A stretch of DNA of 37,740 nt from Agromyces seonyuensis (GCF_009789225.1 NZ_WSTA01000029.1:1-37740); one strand, 5' to 3'; positions 24,981 through 33,622 are shown, counted from the stretch's first letter. Program-made: numbers and translations. The notes: generated by a model not told the origin, from the letters alone.

Positions 24981-25670
24981 CTACTTCCCGTAGGAGCGGA
25001 GCTCCTTGTAGCCGTCGAGGGTGAACTCGGGGCTCGCGAGGTAGTCGAGGTCGCGGCGCTCGCCCAGGCGGATCGTCTCGACGGCGTCGGGGAGCGCGGC
25101 GAGGCCCTCCCACGGCACGACGACGACGCCGTTGACGTCGCCGTGGAGCACGTCGCCGGTCCGCACGTCCTGCCCGTCGAGGCGCACGGGCTCGCCGACG
25201 CGGGTGAGCTCGAAGTTCGCGTGCGAGACGACGGCCTGCTTCATGAAGTAGTGGAAACCCTTCGCGCGCACTTCGTCGAGGTCGCGGAGCGCCCCGTCGG
25301 TGACGATGCCGACCGCGCCGAGGCGCTGCGCGAGGGTCGCCATGATCTCGCCGGCATAGGCGACGCGGGTCGGCGTGCCGGATGCATCCTGCATCGCGAT
25401 GACGGTGGGACCGGGCGTCGCGTCGAGGCGCTCCCAGAGCTCCCAGTAGCCGGTCTGGTCGGCCGGTCGGCCGAGCGCGTTGCCGACGGTGACCGTGACG
25501 GCCGTGCCGACCATGACGCCGAGCTCCGGGAAGGCGCACGCGACGTCGCCGCCGAGGTAGCCGTCGCTGCGGTCGCGGAGGTCGAGGCGCTCGAGGGCGT
25601 TCGCGATGGTCGGACTGTCGACGCCGCGCAGGAACTCGAGGTCGGCGGGGGCGAGGGTGCGGGGGCTCAC
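24981..25670 (-). CDS. RraA-like family protein (4-hydroxy-4-methyl-2-oxoglutarate aldolase-type)
   Basis: 229-residue protein of the RraA/HMG-aldolase fold. Members are either RNase E inhibitors or metal-dependent class II aldolases that cleave tertiary hydroxy-keto acids to pyruvate. The aldolase signature is present: YAGEIMATLAQRLGAVGIVTDGALRDLDEV, with Gly107-Glu108 and the Arg129-Asp130 pair used for pyruvate and metal binding. The catabolic neighbourhood, and the absence of any reason for RNase E control here, favour an aldolase or oxaloacetate-type decarboxylase. The GTG at 25670 has AAGGAG four bases upstream; a longer frame to ATG 25730 would start inside the operator and is rejected. 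Divergent from the MFS gene. Confidence 0.88.
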   Translation of the reverse strand: MSPRTLAPADLEFLRGVDSPTIANALERLDLRDRSDGYLGGDVACAFPELGVMVGTAVTVTVGNALGRPADQTGYWELWERLDATPGPTVIAMQDASGTPTRVAYAGEIMATLAQRLGAVGIVTDGALRDLDEVRAKGFHYFMKQAVVSHANFELTRVGEPVRLDGQDVRTGDVLHGDVNGVVVVPWEGLAALPDAVETIRLGERRDLDYLASPEFTLDGYKELRSYGK

Positions 25671-25723
25671 GAGACTCCTTCGTCGGCGTGGATGCGTCGG
25701 GCGAGGGCCGCGATTCGCATCGG

Positions 25724-25752
25724 TTTCCATTTGCTATAGCAAATGCTAGTCT
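25724..25752 (+). promoter_or_regulatory. Promoter of the MFS-dehydrogenase operon with 18-base perfect operator
   Basis: TTTCCA (25724-25729), 17 bases, TAGTCT (25747-25752). The perfect palindrome CATTTGCTATAGCAAATG (25728-25745) fills the spacer, the same arrangement as at the AtuA promoter. It lies between divergent RraA and MFS genes, so it may control both, though I could not find a convincing leftward -10. Confidence 0.85.
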
Positions 25753-25820
25753 CTCCGCACGATCGACGGCGGCGCCCTCGATCCACCCGACAATGGAGTC
25801 AAGACGATGGAGTCGAAGCA

Positions 25821-27188
25821 ATGAAGCGTGACCCCCGCGACCGGCCGAACGAATCGGCCTCCGCAGTGCAGACCGGCGCGACGCCGGCGGCCGCCCCTGC
25901 CTCGGGCATCCTCGCGGGGACCACCCCGCGCTTCCGACTGCGCGTCGCGATGCTTGTCGCCCTCGGCGTCTTCGCGCAGGAATCGGTGTGGAACTTCCAC
26001 GACGCGCAGACGCCCGTCACCCTCGCCCAGTACACCTCGAGCGCCGCGCTCATCGGCCTCATCATGGGCCTCGACAACATCCTCGGCATCTTCGTGCAGC
26101 CGTTCATGGGCCACCTCAGCGACCGCACCCGCAGCAAGTGGGGCCGCCGCACGCCCTACATCGTCGTCGGCGTGCCGATCGCGGCCATCCTGTTCACGCT
26201 CATCCCGTTCGCGCCGAACTTCCCCGCGCTCATCGCCGTCATCGTGCTCTTCGCCCTCACGGCGAACGCGTTCAAGCCGGTGACCGAATCGCTCATCGCC
26301 GACACCCAGGCGCCGCAGCACCGCAGCAAGGCGAACGCGATCGGGCGCATGGCCTCGAGCCTGACGATCATCGTCTCCGCGCTGCTCAGCCTCTTCGTCG
26401 TCGACGAGAGCGTCGAGGCGGCGTTCGCGATCTCCGCGCTGCTCATGGTCGCGTGCGCGACGTTCCTCGTGCTCGGCCTGCGCGAATCGAAGTCGGCCGA
26501 GTACCGCGCCGTCGTCGACGAGGACCGCATCGAGGGCACCGAGGGCCTCGGCTTCCGCGCGATCGTCAAGGACATCTTCACCGACCGCGACCGCAGCCGA
26601 CTCGTCATGATCATCGCGATCATCGTCGCCTGGTGCGCGTGGAGCGGCATCCGGGCGATGCTCACCCTCTACGGCGTCGAAGGGCTCGGACTCACCCGCG
26701 GGCAGGCCGGCGGGTTCACCCTCCCGGCGGGCGTCGCGTTCCTCGTCGCGGCGCTGCCCGTCGCGATCGTCTCCGACCGCTACGGTCGCCGAATCGTCAT
26801 GCGCATCGGCATGGGCGTCTTCGCGATCGGCACGCTCATCGGCTTCGCGGTGCCCACCGTCGTCGGCACCTACGTCGCCGTGCTCGTCGCGAGCGTCGGC
26901 TTCGCGGGCTTCGTCGTGAACGCGACGGTGATGCTCTGGAACCTCGCCCCGAGCCGGCGCATGATCGGCGTCTACACCGGCATCTTCTCGGTGGCGTGCG
27001 CGATCGGCTCGTCGATCGGCCCCGCGGCGCTCGGCGGGCTCGTCGACCTCACCGATTGGCGATACCTGATGTTCTTCCTCGCGGTCATCGCCGTCGCGGC
27101 CCTCGCGCTCACCTTCGGGGTGCGCCGCGAGTACGCGGGCACGCAGGTCGCGGAGGAGCGCCTCGTGGACGCCGAGCGGGCCGAGTGA
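25821..27188 (+). CDS. MFS transporter of the AtuA/RraA locus
   Basis: 455-residue permease with twelve helices. The N-terminal half contains SSAALIGLIMGLDNILGIFVQPFMGHLSDRTRSKWGRRTPYIVVG, a layout (DN..G.f.QP.mG..SDRTRs..GRR.P) typical of the sugar-type SLC45/GPH-like branch of the MFS rather than of drug pumps. It probably imports the compound degraded by the locus, but specificity cannot be read from sequence. ATG at 25821 with a weak GGAG eight bases upstream; about 60 nt of leader from the predicted transcript start. Its stop codon overlaps the next gene's GTG. Controlled by the palindrome-bearing promoter at 25724-25752. Confidence 0.9.
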   Translation: MKRDPRDRPNESASAVQTGATPAAAPASGILAGTTPRFRLRVAMLVALGVFAQESVWNFHDAQTPVTLAQYTSSAALIGLIMGLDNILGIFVQPFMGHLSDRTRSKWGRRTPYIVVGVPIAAILFTLIPFAPNFPALIAVIVLFALTANAFKPVTESLIADTQAPQHRSKANAIGRMASSLTIIVSALLSLFVVDESVEAAFAISALLMVACATFLVLGLRESKSAEYRAVVDEDRIEGTEGLGFRAIVKDIFTDRDRSRLVMIIAIIVAWCAWSGIRAMLTLYGVEGLGLTRGQAGGFTLPAGVAFLVAALPVAIVSDRYGRRIVMRIGMGVFAIGTLIGFAVPTVVGTYVAVLVASVGFAGFVVNATVMLWNLAPSRRMIGVYTGIFSVACAIGSSIGPAALGGLVDLTDWRYLMFFLAVIAVAALALTFGVRREYAGTQVAEERLVDAERAE

Positions 27189-28102
27189 TCCGGCTCGCCC
27201 TGCCCGACGAGGGGCTGCGGGCCCGGCTCGCGGCCCGGTTGCCGGACGCGGTGCTCGAGGTGCGCACGCCCGCGCAGCTCGCGGGTGCTCCGGAAGCGTT
27301 CGACCTGCTCGTGCTGCCCTACCTGGGGCCGGCGTCGGCCGTCGCCGGGCTCGCCGGGTCGGGCATCCGGCTCGTGCAGGCGCAGACGCTCGGCTACGAC
27401 GGGATCGCCGCGCACCTGCCCGACGGCATCACGTTCTGCAACGCGGTCGGCGTGCACGAGGCCTCCACGGCCGAGCTCGTGCTCGCGCTCGTGCTCGCCG
27501 CCCAGCGGGGCATCCCGGCGGCCGTGCGGGATGCGGCAGCCGGGTCGTGGCGGCACGAGCGCCGACCGGGGCTCGCCGGGCGCCGCGTGCTGCTCGTCGG
27601 CGTCGGCGGCGTCGGCCGGGAGGTGCAGCGCCGGCTCGAGCCCTTCGACGTGGAGCTCGTGCTCGCGGGGCGCACGGCCCGGCCCGGGGTGCTCGGCGCC
27701 GACGACCTGCTCGGCGCGTTGCCCGGCGCCGACATCGTGGTCGTCGCGGTGCCCCTCGGCCCCGAGACGACGGGGCTCGTGGATGCCCGATTCCTCGCCG
27801 CCATGAAGCCGGGTGCGCTGCTCGTGAACGTCGCCCGCGGGCCCGTCGTCGACACGGACGCGCTCGTGGAGGCCGTCCGCGCCGGTCGCGTGCGGGCCGC
27901 CCTCGACGTCACCGACCCCGAGCCGCTGCCGCCCGGGCACCCGCTCTGGGAGCTGCCCGGCGTGCTCATCACGCCGCACCTCGGCGGCGACACGGCGGCG
28001 ATGGATGCCCGCATCGACGACGTCATCGTCGAGCAGGTGCGCCGTCTCGCCGCGGGGGAGCCGCCCGCGAACGCGGTGCTCGGGCCGGCCCTCCTGGCGT
28101 AG
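27185..28102 (+). CDS. D-isomer-specific 2-hydroxyacid dehydrogenase
   Basis: 305-residue NAD(P)-dependent dehydrogenase interconverting a 2-oxo acid and its D-2-hydroxy acid. Rossmann motif GVGGVG (residues 139-144) and the catalytic triad Arg218 (NVARGPVVD), Glu246 (TDPEPLPPGHPLW) and His265 (ITPHLGG) are intact. The N-terminal catalytic domain is shorter than usual for the family. Start GTG 27185 overlaps the stop of the MFS gene by four bases (GTGA), so the two are translationally coupled. In this locus it may act on a hydroxy or keto acid formed by, or fed to, the RraA-like aldolase; substrate unknown. Confidence 0.93.
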   Translation: MIRLALPDEGLRARLAARLPDAVLEVRTPAQLAGAPEAFDLLVLPYLGPASAVAGLAGSGIRLVQAQTLGYDGIAAHLPDGITFCNAVGVHEASTAELVLALVLAAQRGIPAAVRDAAAGSWRHERRPGLAGRRVLLVGVGGVGREVQRRLEPFDVELVLAGRTARPGVLGADDLLGALPGADIVVVAVPLGPETTGLVDARFLAAMKPGALLVNVARGPVVDTDALVEAVRAGRVRAALDVTDPEPLPPGHPLWELPGVLITPHLGGDTAAMDARIDDVIVEQVRRLAAGEPPANAVLGPALLA

Positions 28103-28163
28103 CCCAGTCCGCAGCCCGGTGCAGCCCGGTGCAGCCCGATCGCCGGCCGGTCGCGTGCATCGC

Positions 28164-28221
28164 CGAGTGGGTAGGTGCCGTGGGTGCGAGACGACCGGCA
28201 CCCACGACACCTACCCACTCG
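28164..28221. repeat. Intergenic inverted repeat, family II, copy A
   Basis: Arms of 23 bases, CGAGTGGGTAGGTGCCGTGG... (28164-28186) and ...CACCTACCCACTCG (28199-28221), match with one mismatch around a 12-base loop. Located between the convergent dehydrogenase and thiD-tenA genes, where it may act as a bidirectional terminator. Related copies lie at 31570-31624 and 33714-33832. Confidence 0.9.
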
Positions 28222-28229
28222 CGGGGGCC

Positions 28230-29882
28230 TCAGGCCGTGGCCGTGGCCACGACCGTTGCCGGATTCCGCGCCCCGTCGGCGTCGTGCGGTGCGGCAGCCT
28301 CCGCAGCCGAACCGCCGCGGGGCGCGCCGAAGAACGCGAGTTCGTGCTCGGCGGAGACCCGGTAGGCGCGACGCATCCGCTCGCGCAGCGCGGGCGTCGC
28401 GGCCGCCGCCGTCGTCGCCAGGATGCCCGTCGCGATGCGGGTCGACTCGGCGAACCCGGGGTCGGCGTAGGACGCGAGCCACGGGGCGTACGGGTGCTCG
28501 GGCCGCCGGGCGGCAGCGCCGAACCCGCCGGCCGCGAGCCGCATCCCGAGGTCGACGTAGAGCTGGAAGCACGGCAGGAGCGCCGCGACGACGACGCCGT
28601 ACTCGCCGCGCGCGACCGCTGCGAGCAGGTGGTCGAGGTACGCGGTCGTCGTGGCATCCGGCTCGGGGTGCGCGGTCGCGGCCGCGCCGGCGAGCAGCCG
28701 CTCGTGCGAGGCGAGCTCCTCCGCGAGCGCGCCGGCGGCCGAGCCCGCCCAGAACCGCTGGGCGTCGGCGTCGGGCGCGAGCCGGGAGGCCGCGGCGAGC
28801 ACGCGCGCGTAGTCGCGGAGGTAGACGGCATCCTGGCCGAGGTAGTCGAGGAAGGCGTCGCGGGGCAGCGAGCCGTCCGCGAGCCGCCGCACGAACGGCA
28901 GGTCGTCGATCGCCGACCGGATGCCCGCCGTCTCCTCCCACCACTCGGCGGCGAGGTCGGCCGGGGTCGGCGGCGTCGTGGTGCCGCCGCGCGCCCAAAC
29001 GCCCGCGAAGTGGTGGATCGGCCCGTTGCCGCCGCCGACCTCGAGCTCGGAACCGGCCGCGATCGACTCGCGCAGCCACGCGCGCGCCTCGCCGACGGCG
29101 ACCGACCAGTCGCCCGTGACCGCACGGCGGGTCGCGATCGCGGAGGAGAGCGAGCAGCCGGTGCCGTGGGTGTTCGTCGTCGCGATGCGCGCGCCGTCGA
29201 ACCCGACCGTGGTGTCGTCGGCTTCGACCAGCGCGTCGGGCGTCTCGGGGCCGGCGAGATGGCCGCCCTTCACGAGCACGCGCACGCCCGTCGCGGCCGC
29301 GAGTGCGCGTCCCTGGGCGAGGGCGGCCGCCCAGTCGTCCGCGACCGGCTCGCCCACGAGCACCGCGAGTTCCGCGAGGTTCGGCGTGACGAGATCGGCG
29401 AGCGGCAGCAGATCGCGCAGCGCCCGCTCCGCATCGGCGTCGAGGAGCCGATCGCCGCTCGTCGCGATCATCACGGGGTCGAGCACGACGACGGCCGGGC
29501 GGGTGCCCACGAGCCAGTCGCCGACCGCCGCGACGACCTCGGCACTGCCGAGCATCCCGAGCTTCACGGCGTCGACGCGCGCGTCGTCGGCGATCGCATC
29601 GAGCTGCTCGGTCAGGAAGGCGACCGGCGGCACGTGCACGGCTCGCACGCCGCGGGTGTTCTGCGCCGTCAACGCCGTGATCGCGGCCATGCCGTACCCG
29701 CCGTTCGCGGCGATCGACTTCAGGTCGGCCTGGATGCCCGCCCCGCCGGACGGGTCGCTCCCGGCGATGCTCAGGATGTTCGGGATGCGGCGGCGGATGC
29801 GATCGGCGGCAACCGATCCGGTGGCGGCCGGTTCGTCGACGCGAAGGTATCCGGGGCGCTCGAGCCGGGGCAGAGCGCTCAT
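28230..29882 (-). CDS. thiD: ThiD-TenA fusion: HMP kinase/HMP-P kinase and thiaminase-like protein
   Basis: 550-residue fusion. Residues about 34-295 are ThiD (ILSIAGSDPSGGAGIQADLK; catalytic Cys243 in THGTGCS; DPVM), which phosphorylates hydroxymethylpyrimidine twice. Residues about 325-520 are TenA (IRSAIDDLPFVRRLADGSLP, FLDYLGQDAVYLRDYARVL, nucleophile Cys438 in LLPCF, and Glu514 in EHELAFF), which hydrolyses aminopyrimidine breakdown products of thiamine to HMP. The C-terminal tail is Ala/Gly-rich and likely disordered. ATG 29882 overlaps the thiE stop (ATGA). Fusion lets one protein release and phosphorylate HMP. Last gene of the TPP-riboswitch operon. Confidence 0.95.
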   Translation of the reverse strand: MSALPRLERPGYLRVDEPAATGSVAADRIRRRIPNILSIAGSDPSGGAGIQADLKSIAANGGYGMAAITALTAQNTRGVRAVHVPPVAFLTEQLDAIADDARVDAVKLGMLGSAEVVAAVGDWLVGTRPAVVVLDPVMIATSGDRLLDADAERALRDLLPLADLVTPNLAELAVLVGEPVADDWAAALAQGRALAAATGVRVLVKGGHLAGPETPDALVEADDTTVGFDGARIATTNTHGTGCSLSSAIATRRAVTGDWSVAVGEARAWLRESIAAGSELEVGGGNGPIHHFAGVWARGGTTTPPTPADLAAEWWEETAGIRSAIDDLPFVRRLADGSLPRDAFLDYLGQDAVYLRDYARVLAAASRLAPDADAQRFWAGSAAGALAEELASHERLLAGAAATAHPEPDATTTAYLDHLLAAVARGEYGVVVAALLPCFQLYVDLGMRLAAGGFGAAARRPEHPYAPWLASYADPGFAESTRIATGILATTAAAATPALRERMRRAYRVSAEHELAFFGAPRGGSAAEAAAPHDADGARNPATVVATATA

Positions 29883-30568
29883 GCCGCCGCCTCCCACGCC
29901 GAGCGCAGTTCCGCGGCGGCCGCGCGGGCATCCTCGGCGGCGCAGATCGCGGAGACGACCGCGACCCCGGCCGCCCCGACGGCCCGGAGCGGCGCGAGGT
30001 CGGCGAGCCCGACGCCGCCGATCGCGACGCACGGCAGGGTCGCCGCGGCGCGGATCGCCGCGAAGCCGTCGACGCCGAGCGCCGGCGGGTGGTCGGGCTT
30101 CGTCGAGGTCGGACGGATGACGCCGACGCCGAGGTAGTCGAGGGTGCCGGTCGGCAGCGCCGCGACGGCATCCAGGTGCGCCCTCGTGTTCGCCGTGAGG
30201 CCGACGATCGCGTCGGTGCCGAGCCGTTCGCGCGCCCGCAGCACCGGCACGTCGCCCTGACCGAGGTGCACCCCGTCGACCGGGATGCCCGCGGCCCGCG
30301 CCGCGAGCACGGCGTCGAGCCGGTCGTCGACGACGAGCGCCGCCCGCCCGTCGATCGCGACCGCGAGCGCCTCGAGCGTGCGGAGGGTCTCGAGGTCGGA
30401 GGCCGTCTTGTCGCGCAGTTGCACGACGCCGACGCCGCCGTCGACCGCCGCCCGGACGGTCCGGGCGACGCCGCGCTCGCCGCAGAGACCCGCGTCGGTG
30501 ACGAGGTAGACGCCGAGATCGAGCGCAGTGCGGGACGGGCGGCCGACTCGGGCGGAGCGGGCGCTCAC
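29879..30568 (-). CDS. thiE: Thiamine-phosphate synthase
   Basis: 229-residue TIM-barrel enzyme joining HMP-diphosphate and hydroxyethylthiazole phosphate to thiamine phosphate. Characteristic motifs: [81 protein letters not shown], and [29 protein letters not shown]. The GTG overlaps the thiM stop by four bases (GTGA), and its own stop overlaps thiD-tenA, so the three genes are translationally coupled. Length is normal. Acts on products of both neighbours (ThiM and ThiD). Confidence 0.96.
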   Translation of the reverse strand: MSARSARVGRPSRTALDLGVYLVTDAGLCGERGVARTVRAAVDGGVGVVQLRDKTASDLETLRTLEALAVAIDGRAALVVDDRLDAVLAARAAGIPVDGVHLGQGDVPVLRARERLGTDAIVGLTANTRAHLDAVAALPTGTLDYLGVGVIRPTSTKPDHPPALGVDGFAAIRAAATLPCVAIGGVGLADLAPLRAVGAAGVAVVSAICAAEDARAAAAELRSAWEAAA

Positions 30569-31419
30569 GCGGCGGCCCCGTCGAAGGCGGCGACCTCGAC
30601 CCGCGCGCGGGCCACGACCTCGTCGCCGTCGGCGCTCGCGAGGGCGTCGAGGAAGCGCACCCCGAACGACCCCGGTCCCGCCGCGCCATCGGCCGCGAAC
30701 TCGGCCGCGACCTCGTAGACGAGGGAGGCGCACACGATCGCGAGGAACGCGTCGGGCTCGGCGGTGCCGGCGTCGGCCGCGAGGAACGCCGCCATCACGG
30801 CGCCGAGCGCGCAGCCGCCGCCCGTGACCTTCGTGAGCAGGGCGTCGCCGTTGGCGACGCGAGCCACGCGCTCGCCGTCGGTGATGAGGTCGACGGCCCC
30901 GGAGACCGCGACGACCGCGCGCGAGCGGCGGGCGAGCTCGGCTGCGGGCCCGGCTGCGGCATCCGTCTCGTCGGCGGCGTCGACCCCGCGGCCGCCGCCG
31001 CCCGTGCCCGCGAGGGCGAGCATCTCCGAGGCGTTGCCGCGGACGGCCGCCGGCCGCAGCGCGACGAGCTCGTGGGCGAGCGCCGTGCGGATGGGCAGCG
31101 CGCCGATCGCGACGGGGTCGAGCACCCACGGGGTGCCTGCGGCGTTCGCGCCGGCGACGGCCTCGCGGGCGGCCTCCCGTTGCTCGGGCGTCGGCGTGCC
31201 GAGGTTCACGAGCAGGCCGCCCGCGACGCCGGCGAACATCCCGGCCTCGCCGACGAGGTCGACCATCGCGGGCGTCGCCCCGACGGCGAGCACGGCGTTC
31301 GCGGTGAAGTTCGTCACCACCGAGTTGGTGATGCAGTGCGTGAGCGGCACGGTGCCGCGCACGAGGTCGAGGAGCTCCGAGGCTCGACGGGCAGGGTCGA
31401 TGGACAGACGATCGCGCAA
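30565..31419 (-). CDS. thiM: Hydroxyethylthiazole kinase
   Basis: 284-residue ribokinase-like kinase phosphorylating 4-methyl-5-(2-hydroxyethyl)thiazole. Family marks: [34 protein letters not shown] at the N-terminus, [32 protein letters not shown], and the catalytic Cys in [13 protein letters not shown]. Thiazole-binding and ATP-binding segments are complete. The start is a TTG at 31419, seven bases after AAGGGA; that ribosome site is the 3' part of the TPP riboswitch, so TPP can hide it. First gene of the salvage operon. Confidence 0.94.
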   Translation of the reverse strand: MRDRLSIDPARRASELLDLVRGTVPLTHCITNSVVTNFTANAVLAVGATPAMVDLVGEAGMFAGVAGGLLVNLGTPTPEQREAAREAVAGANAAGTPWVLDPVAIGALPIRTALAHELVALRPAAVRGNASEMLALAGTGGGGRGVDAADETDAAAGPAAELARRSRAVVAVSGAVDLITDGERVARVANGDALLTKVTGGGCALGAVMAAFLAADAGTAEPDAFLAIVCASLVYEVAAEFAADGAAGPGSFGVRFLDALASADGDEVVARARVEVAAFDGAAA

Positions 31420-31427
31420 CGCGACAT

Positions 31428-31506
31428 CCCTTCGCTAGTCCGAACTAGATCAGGTTCGACGGGTGTGATCTCAGCCGCGTCGGTCGCGGCACCCCGTGTC
31501 ACTGCG
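31428..31506 (-). ncRNA. TPP riboswitch (THI element)
   Basis: Minus-strand sequence contains the conserved TPP aptamer blocks in order: ACACGGGGTGCC, GCTGAGA, a CCGT/GAACCTGAT block, and the closing TAGCGAAGGGA. The last block also supplies the thiM ribosome site, so control is probably at translation initiation. A TAGAGT -10-like box (31516-31511) lies just upstream, predicting that transcription starts close to the aptamer's 5' end. No convincing -35 box. Confidence 0.93.
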
Positions 31507-31569
31507 CGCCACTCTAGCGCTCGGCCGGTCGTCGACGTCGACGTTCTCGGCGAGGTGCTCCTTCTCCCC

Positions 31570-31624
31570 GAGTGGGTAGGCATCGCGGGTGCGCCGACCG
31601 GCGCACCCGCGATACTTACCCACT
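31570..31624. repeat. Intergenic inverted repeat, family II, copy B
   Basis: Arms of about 27 bases: GAGTGGGTAGGCATCGCGGG then TGCGCCG on the left and its complement on the right, with two mismatches and a 2-base centre. Lies between the start of the thiamine operon and the end of the first aldo/keto reductase gene. Same ends (GAGTGGGTA ... TACCCACTC) as copies A and C; the inner part differs. Confidence 0.9.
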
Positions 31625-31642
31625 CACGGGGTCGAGTTGGAC

Positions 31643-32659
31643 TCAGCGCCGCCGGTTCGCCGCCTGCAGCTCGAACGCCCCGTAACTGTGGTCCCCGGGA
31701 TGGATGGTCACACCGGGAGCGACGAGCTCGTCGATGCGGTCGAGGATCTCGTCCGAGAGCTCGATCTCGGCCGCCGGCAGGTAGGACTCCAGCTGCTCCA
31801 TCGTGCGCGGTCCGACGATCGCGGCCGTGACGCCCTGGTGGCGGATGACCCACGCGATCGAGAGCTCGATGAGCGTCATCCCGTTCGCCTCGGCGAGCAG
31901 CGCGAGCTCCTCGACGACGTCGAGCTTGCGCTGGTTCTCCGGCAGGCTCATGTCGAAGCGCACGCCGGGCCGCGCCGCCGAGGTCGGGGTGCCCGCGGCA
32001 TCCTTGCGCCAACGGCCCGACAGCCAGCCGCCGCCGAGCGGGCTGTACGTGAGCGCGCCCATGCCGTGACGTTGCACCGTGGGCAGCACGTCCGCTTCGA
32101 TGCCGCGAACGAGGATCGAGTACGGCGGCTGCTCGGTCACGAAGCGCTCGAGTCCGCGATCGCGCGACGCCCACTGGGCCTCGACGATCTGCGAACCCGC
32201 GAACGACGAGGACCCGAGGTAACGAACCTTGCCCTGATGGACGAGGTCGCTGAGCGCGCCGAGCGTCTCCTCGATGTCGACGTCCGGCGTCGGCCGGTGC
32301 ACCTGATACAGGTCGAGGTAGTCCGTGCCGAGGCGGCGGAGACTGTTCTCGACGGCCCGCATGATCCAGCGGCGGGAGCCGCCGCGGTGGTTCGGGTCGT
32401 CGTCGAACGGCATGAAGAACTTCGTGGCGAGCACGACGTCGTCGCGACGGCCCTTGAGCGCCTTGCCGGTGATCTCCTCGGACCGGCCGGACGAGTAGAC
32501 GTCGGCCGTGTCGACGAAGTTGATGCCGGCGTCGAGGGCGGCGTGGATGACGCGGATCGCGTCCGCCTCGTCGTCGTTGCCCCACGGGCCGAACATCATC
32601 GTGCCGAGGCACAGCGGGCTGACCTGCACGCCGGTGCGGCCGAGCGGTCGGTACTGCAT
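31643..32659 (-). CDS. Aldo/keto reductase (YdjG/Tas-like, AKR)
   Basis: 338-residue NADPH-dependent aldo/keto reductase. Catalytic tetrad visible as Asp50 and Tyr55 (FVDTADVYSSGRSEE), Lys80 (ATKFFMP) and His121 (LYQVHRP); the C-terminal NADPH site has AAIVGPRTMEQLESYL. An oxygen-insensitive carbonyl reductase of broad specificity is expected; physiological substrate unknown. ATG 32659 with AAAGGATC upstream. It follows the second aldo/keto reductase gene by 69 bases on the same strand and may be cotranscribed with it. Confidence 0.93.
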   Translation of the reverse strand: MQYRPLGRTGVQVSPLCLGTMMFGPWGNDDEADAIRVIHAALDAGINFVDTADVYSSGRSEEITGKALKGRRDDVVLATKFFMPFDDDPNHRGGSRRWIMRAVENSLRRLGTDYLDLYQVHRPTPDVDIEETLGALSDLVHQGKVRYLGSSSFAGSQIVEAQWASRDRGLERFVTEQPPYSILVRGIEADVLPTVQRHGMGALTYSPLGGGWLSGRWRKDAAGTPTSAARPGVRFDMSLPENQRKLDVVEELALLAEANGMTLIELSIAWVIRHQGVTAAIVGPRTMEQLESYLPAAEIELSDEILDRIDELVAPGVTIHPGDHSYGAFELQAANRRR

Positions 32660-32728
32660 GGTGGATCCTTTCGATCGAAGGCGATGGTCCCGATTGCGGG
32701 CGAGGATGCCCGTCGGATGCCGGCGCGC

Positions 32729-33622
32729 TCAGTCCTCCGGGATCGGGAAGAGCATCTGCTCGGTGAAGACGCGGTCCGGGTCGGGCCCGCTGCGGCGACC
32801 CGTGTCGAGCGCGTCGATGCGGCCGAGCTCCTCGGCGGAGAGCGCGAAGTCGAAGACGTCGAAGTTCTCGGCGATGCGCGTCGGGTTCACCGACTTCGGG
32901 ATGACCGAACGGCCCTGCTGGATGCCCCACCGCAGCATGACCTGCGCCGGGCTCTTGCCGTGCGCCGCCGCGATCGCGACGATCGTCTCGTCGTCCATGA
33001 CGCTGCGACGGTCATCCCCCCACGGTCCCGGGTAGAAGGTGATGCCGCCGATGGGCGACCACGCCTGGGTCAGGATGCCTCGCGCGGCGTCCGCCTCCTG
33101 GACGTCGTGCTGCGCGTGGTACGGGTGGAGCTCCACCTGGTTGACGGCCGGCACGACGGTCGCGACCTGCAGGAGCCGGTCGAGGTGCGCCGGCGTGAAG
33201 TTGCTGACGCCGATCGCGCGCACCTTGCCGTCGGCGAGGAGCGTCTCGAGCGCCCGGTACGCCTCGAGGGTCTGCTCGAAGAGGGAGACGGCGGGCTGGT
33301 GCAGGATCAGCAGGTCGAGCTGCTCGACGCCGAGCTTGCCGACGCTCTTGTCGAAGGCGTGCAGGGTCTCGTCGTAGCCGTAGTCGGAGGGCCACACCTT
33401 GGTCTCGAGGAACACGTCGTGCCGGTCGACGCCGGAGGCGCGCAGCCCCTCGCCGACCTGCCGCTCGTTGCCGTAGGCGGCGGCCGTGTCGATGTGCCGG
33501 TAGCCGACGCGCAGCGCGGCCTCGACGGCCGCTGCCGTCTCCGCGGGTGCGCTCTGGAAGACACCGAGCCCGATGACGGGCATCGTGACGCCGTTGTTGA
33601 GAGTCAGGAGTTCATCGCTCAT
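32729..33622 (-). CDS. Aldo/keto reductase (2,5-diketo-D-gluconate reductase-like)
   Basis: 297-residue aldo/keto reductase of the AKR5/2,5-DKG reductase-like class. Starts LTLNNGVTMPVIGLGVFQ; tetrad Asp45 and Tyr50 (HIDTAAAYGNERQVG), Lys75 (LETKVWPSDYGYDE) and His108 (LLILHQP); SNFTPAHLDRLL and QVMLRWGIQQGRSVIPKSVNPTRIAENFDVFDFALS are the usual later motifs. Reduces aldehydes or keto sugars with NADPH; substrate unknown. Start at 33622 is six bases after TAGCGT (33634-33629) with no properly spaced ribosome site, so probably leaderless. Upstream member of a likely two-gene unit with the other reductase. Confidence 0.93.
   Translation of the reverse strand: MSDELLTLNNGVTMPVIGLGVFQSAPAETAAAVEAALRVGYRHIDTAAAYGNERQVGEGLRASGVDRHDVFLETKVWPSDYGYDETLHAFDKSVGKLGVEQLDLLILHQPAVSLFEQTLEAYRALETLLADGKVRAIGVSNFTPAHLDRLLQVATVVPAVNQVELHPYHAQHDVQEADAARGILTQAWSPIGGITFYPGPWGDDRRSVMDDETIVAIAAAHGKSPAQVMLRWGIQQGRSVIPKSVNPTRIAENFDVFDFALSAEELGRIDALDTGRRSGPDPDRVFTEQMLFPIPED

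Noticed and set aside
24981-25670. RraA as inhibitor of RNase E
   Set aside because: The context is catabolic and the aldolase Arg-Asp pair and Gly-Glu motif are present; no RNA-degradation gene is near.
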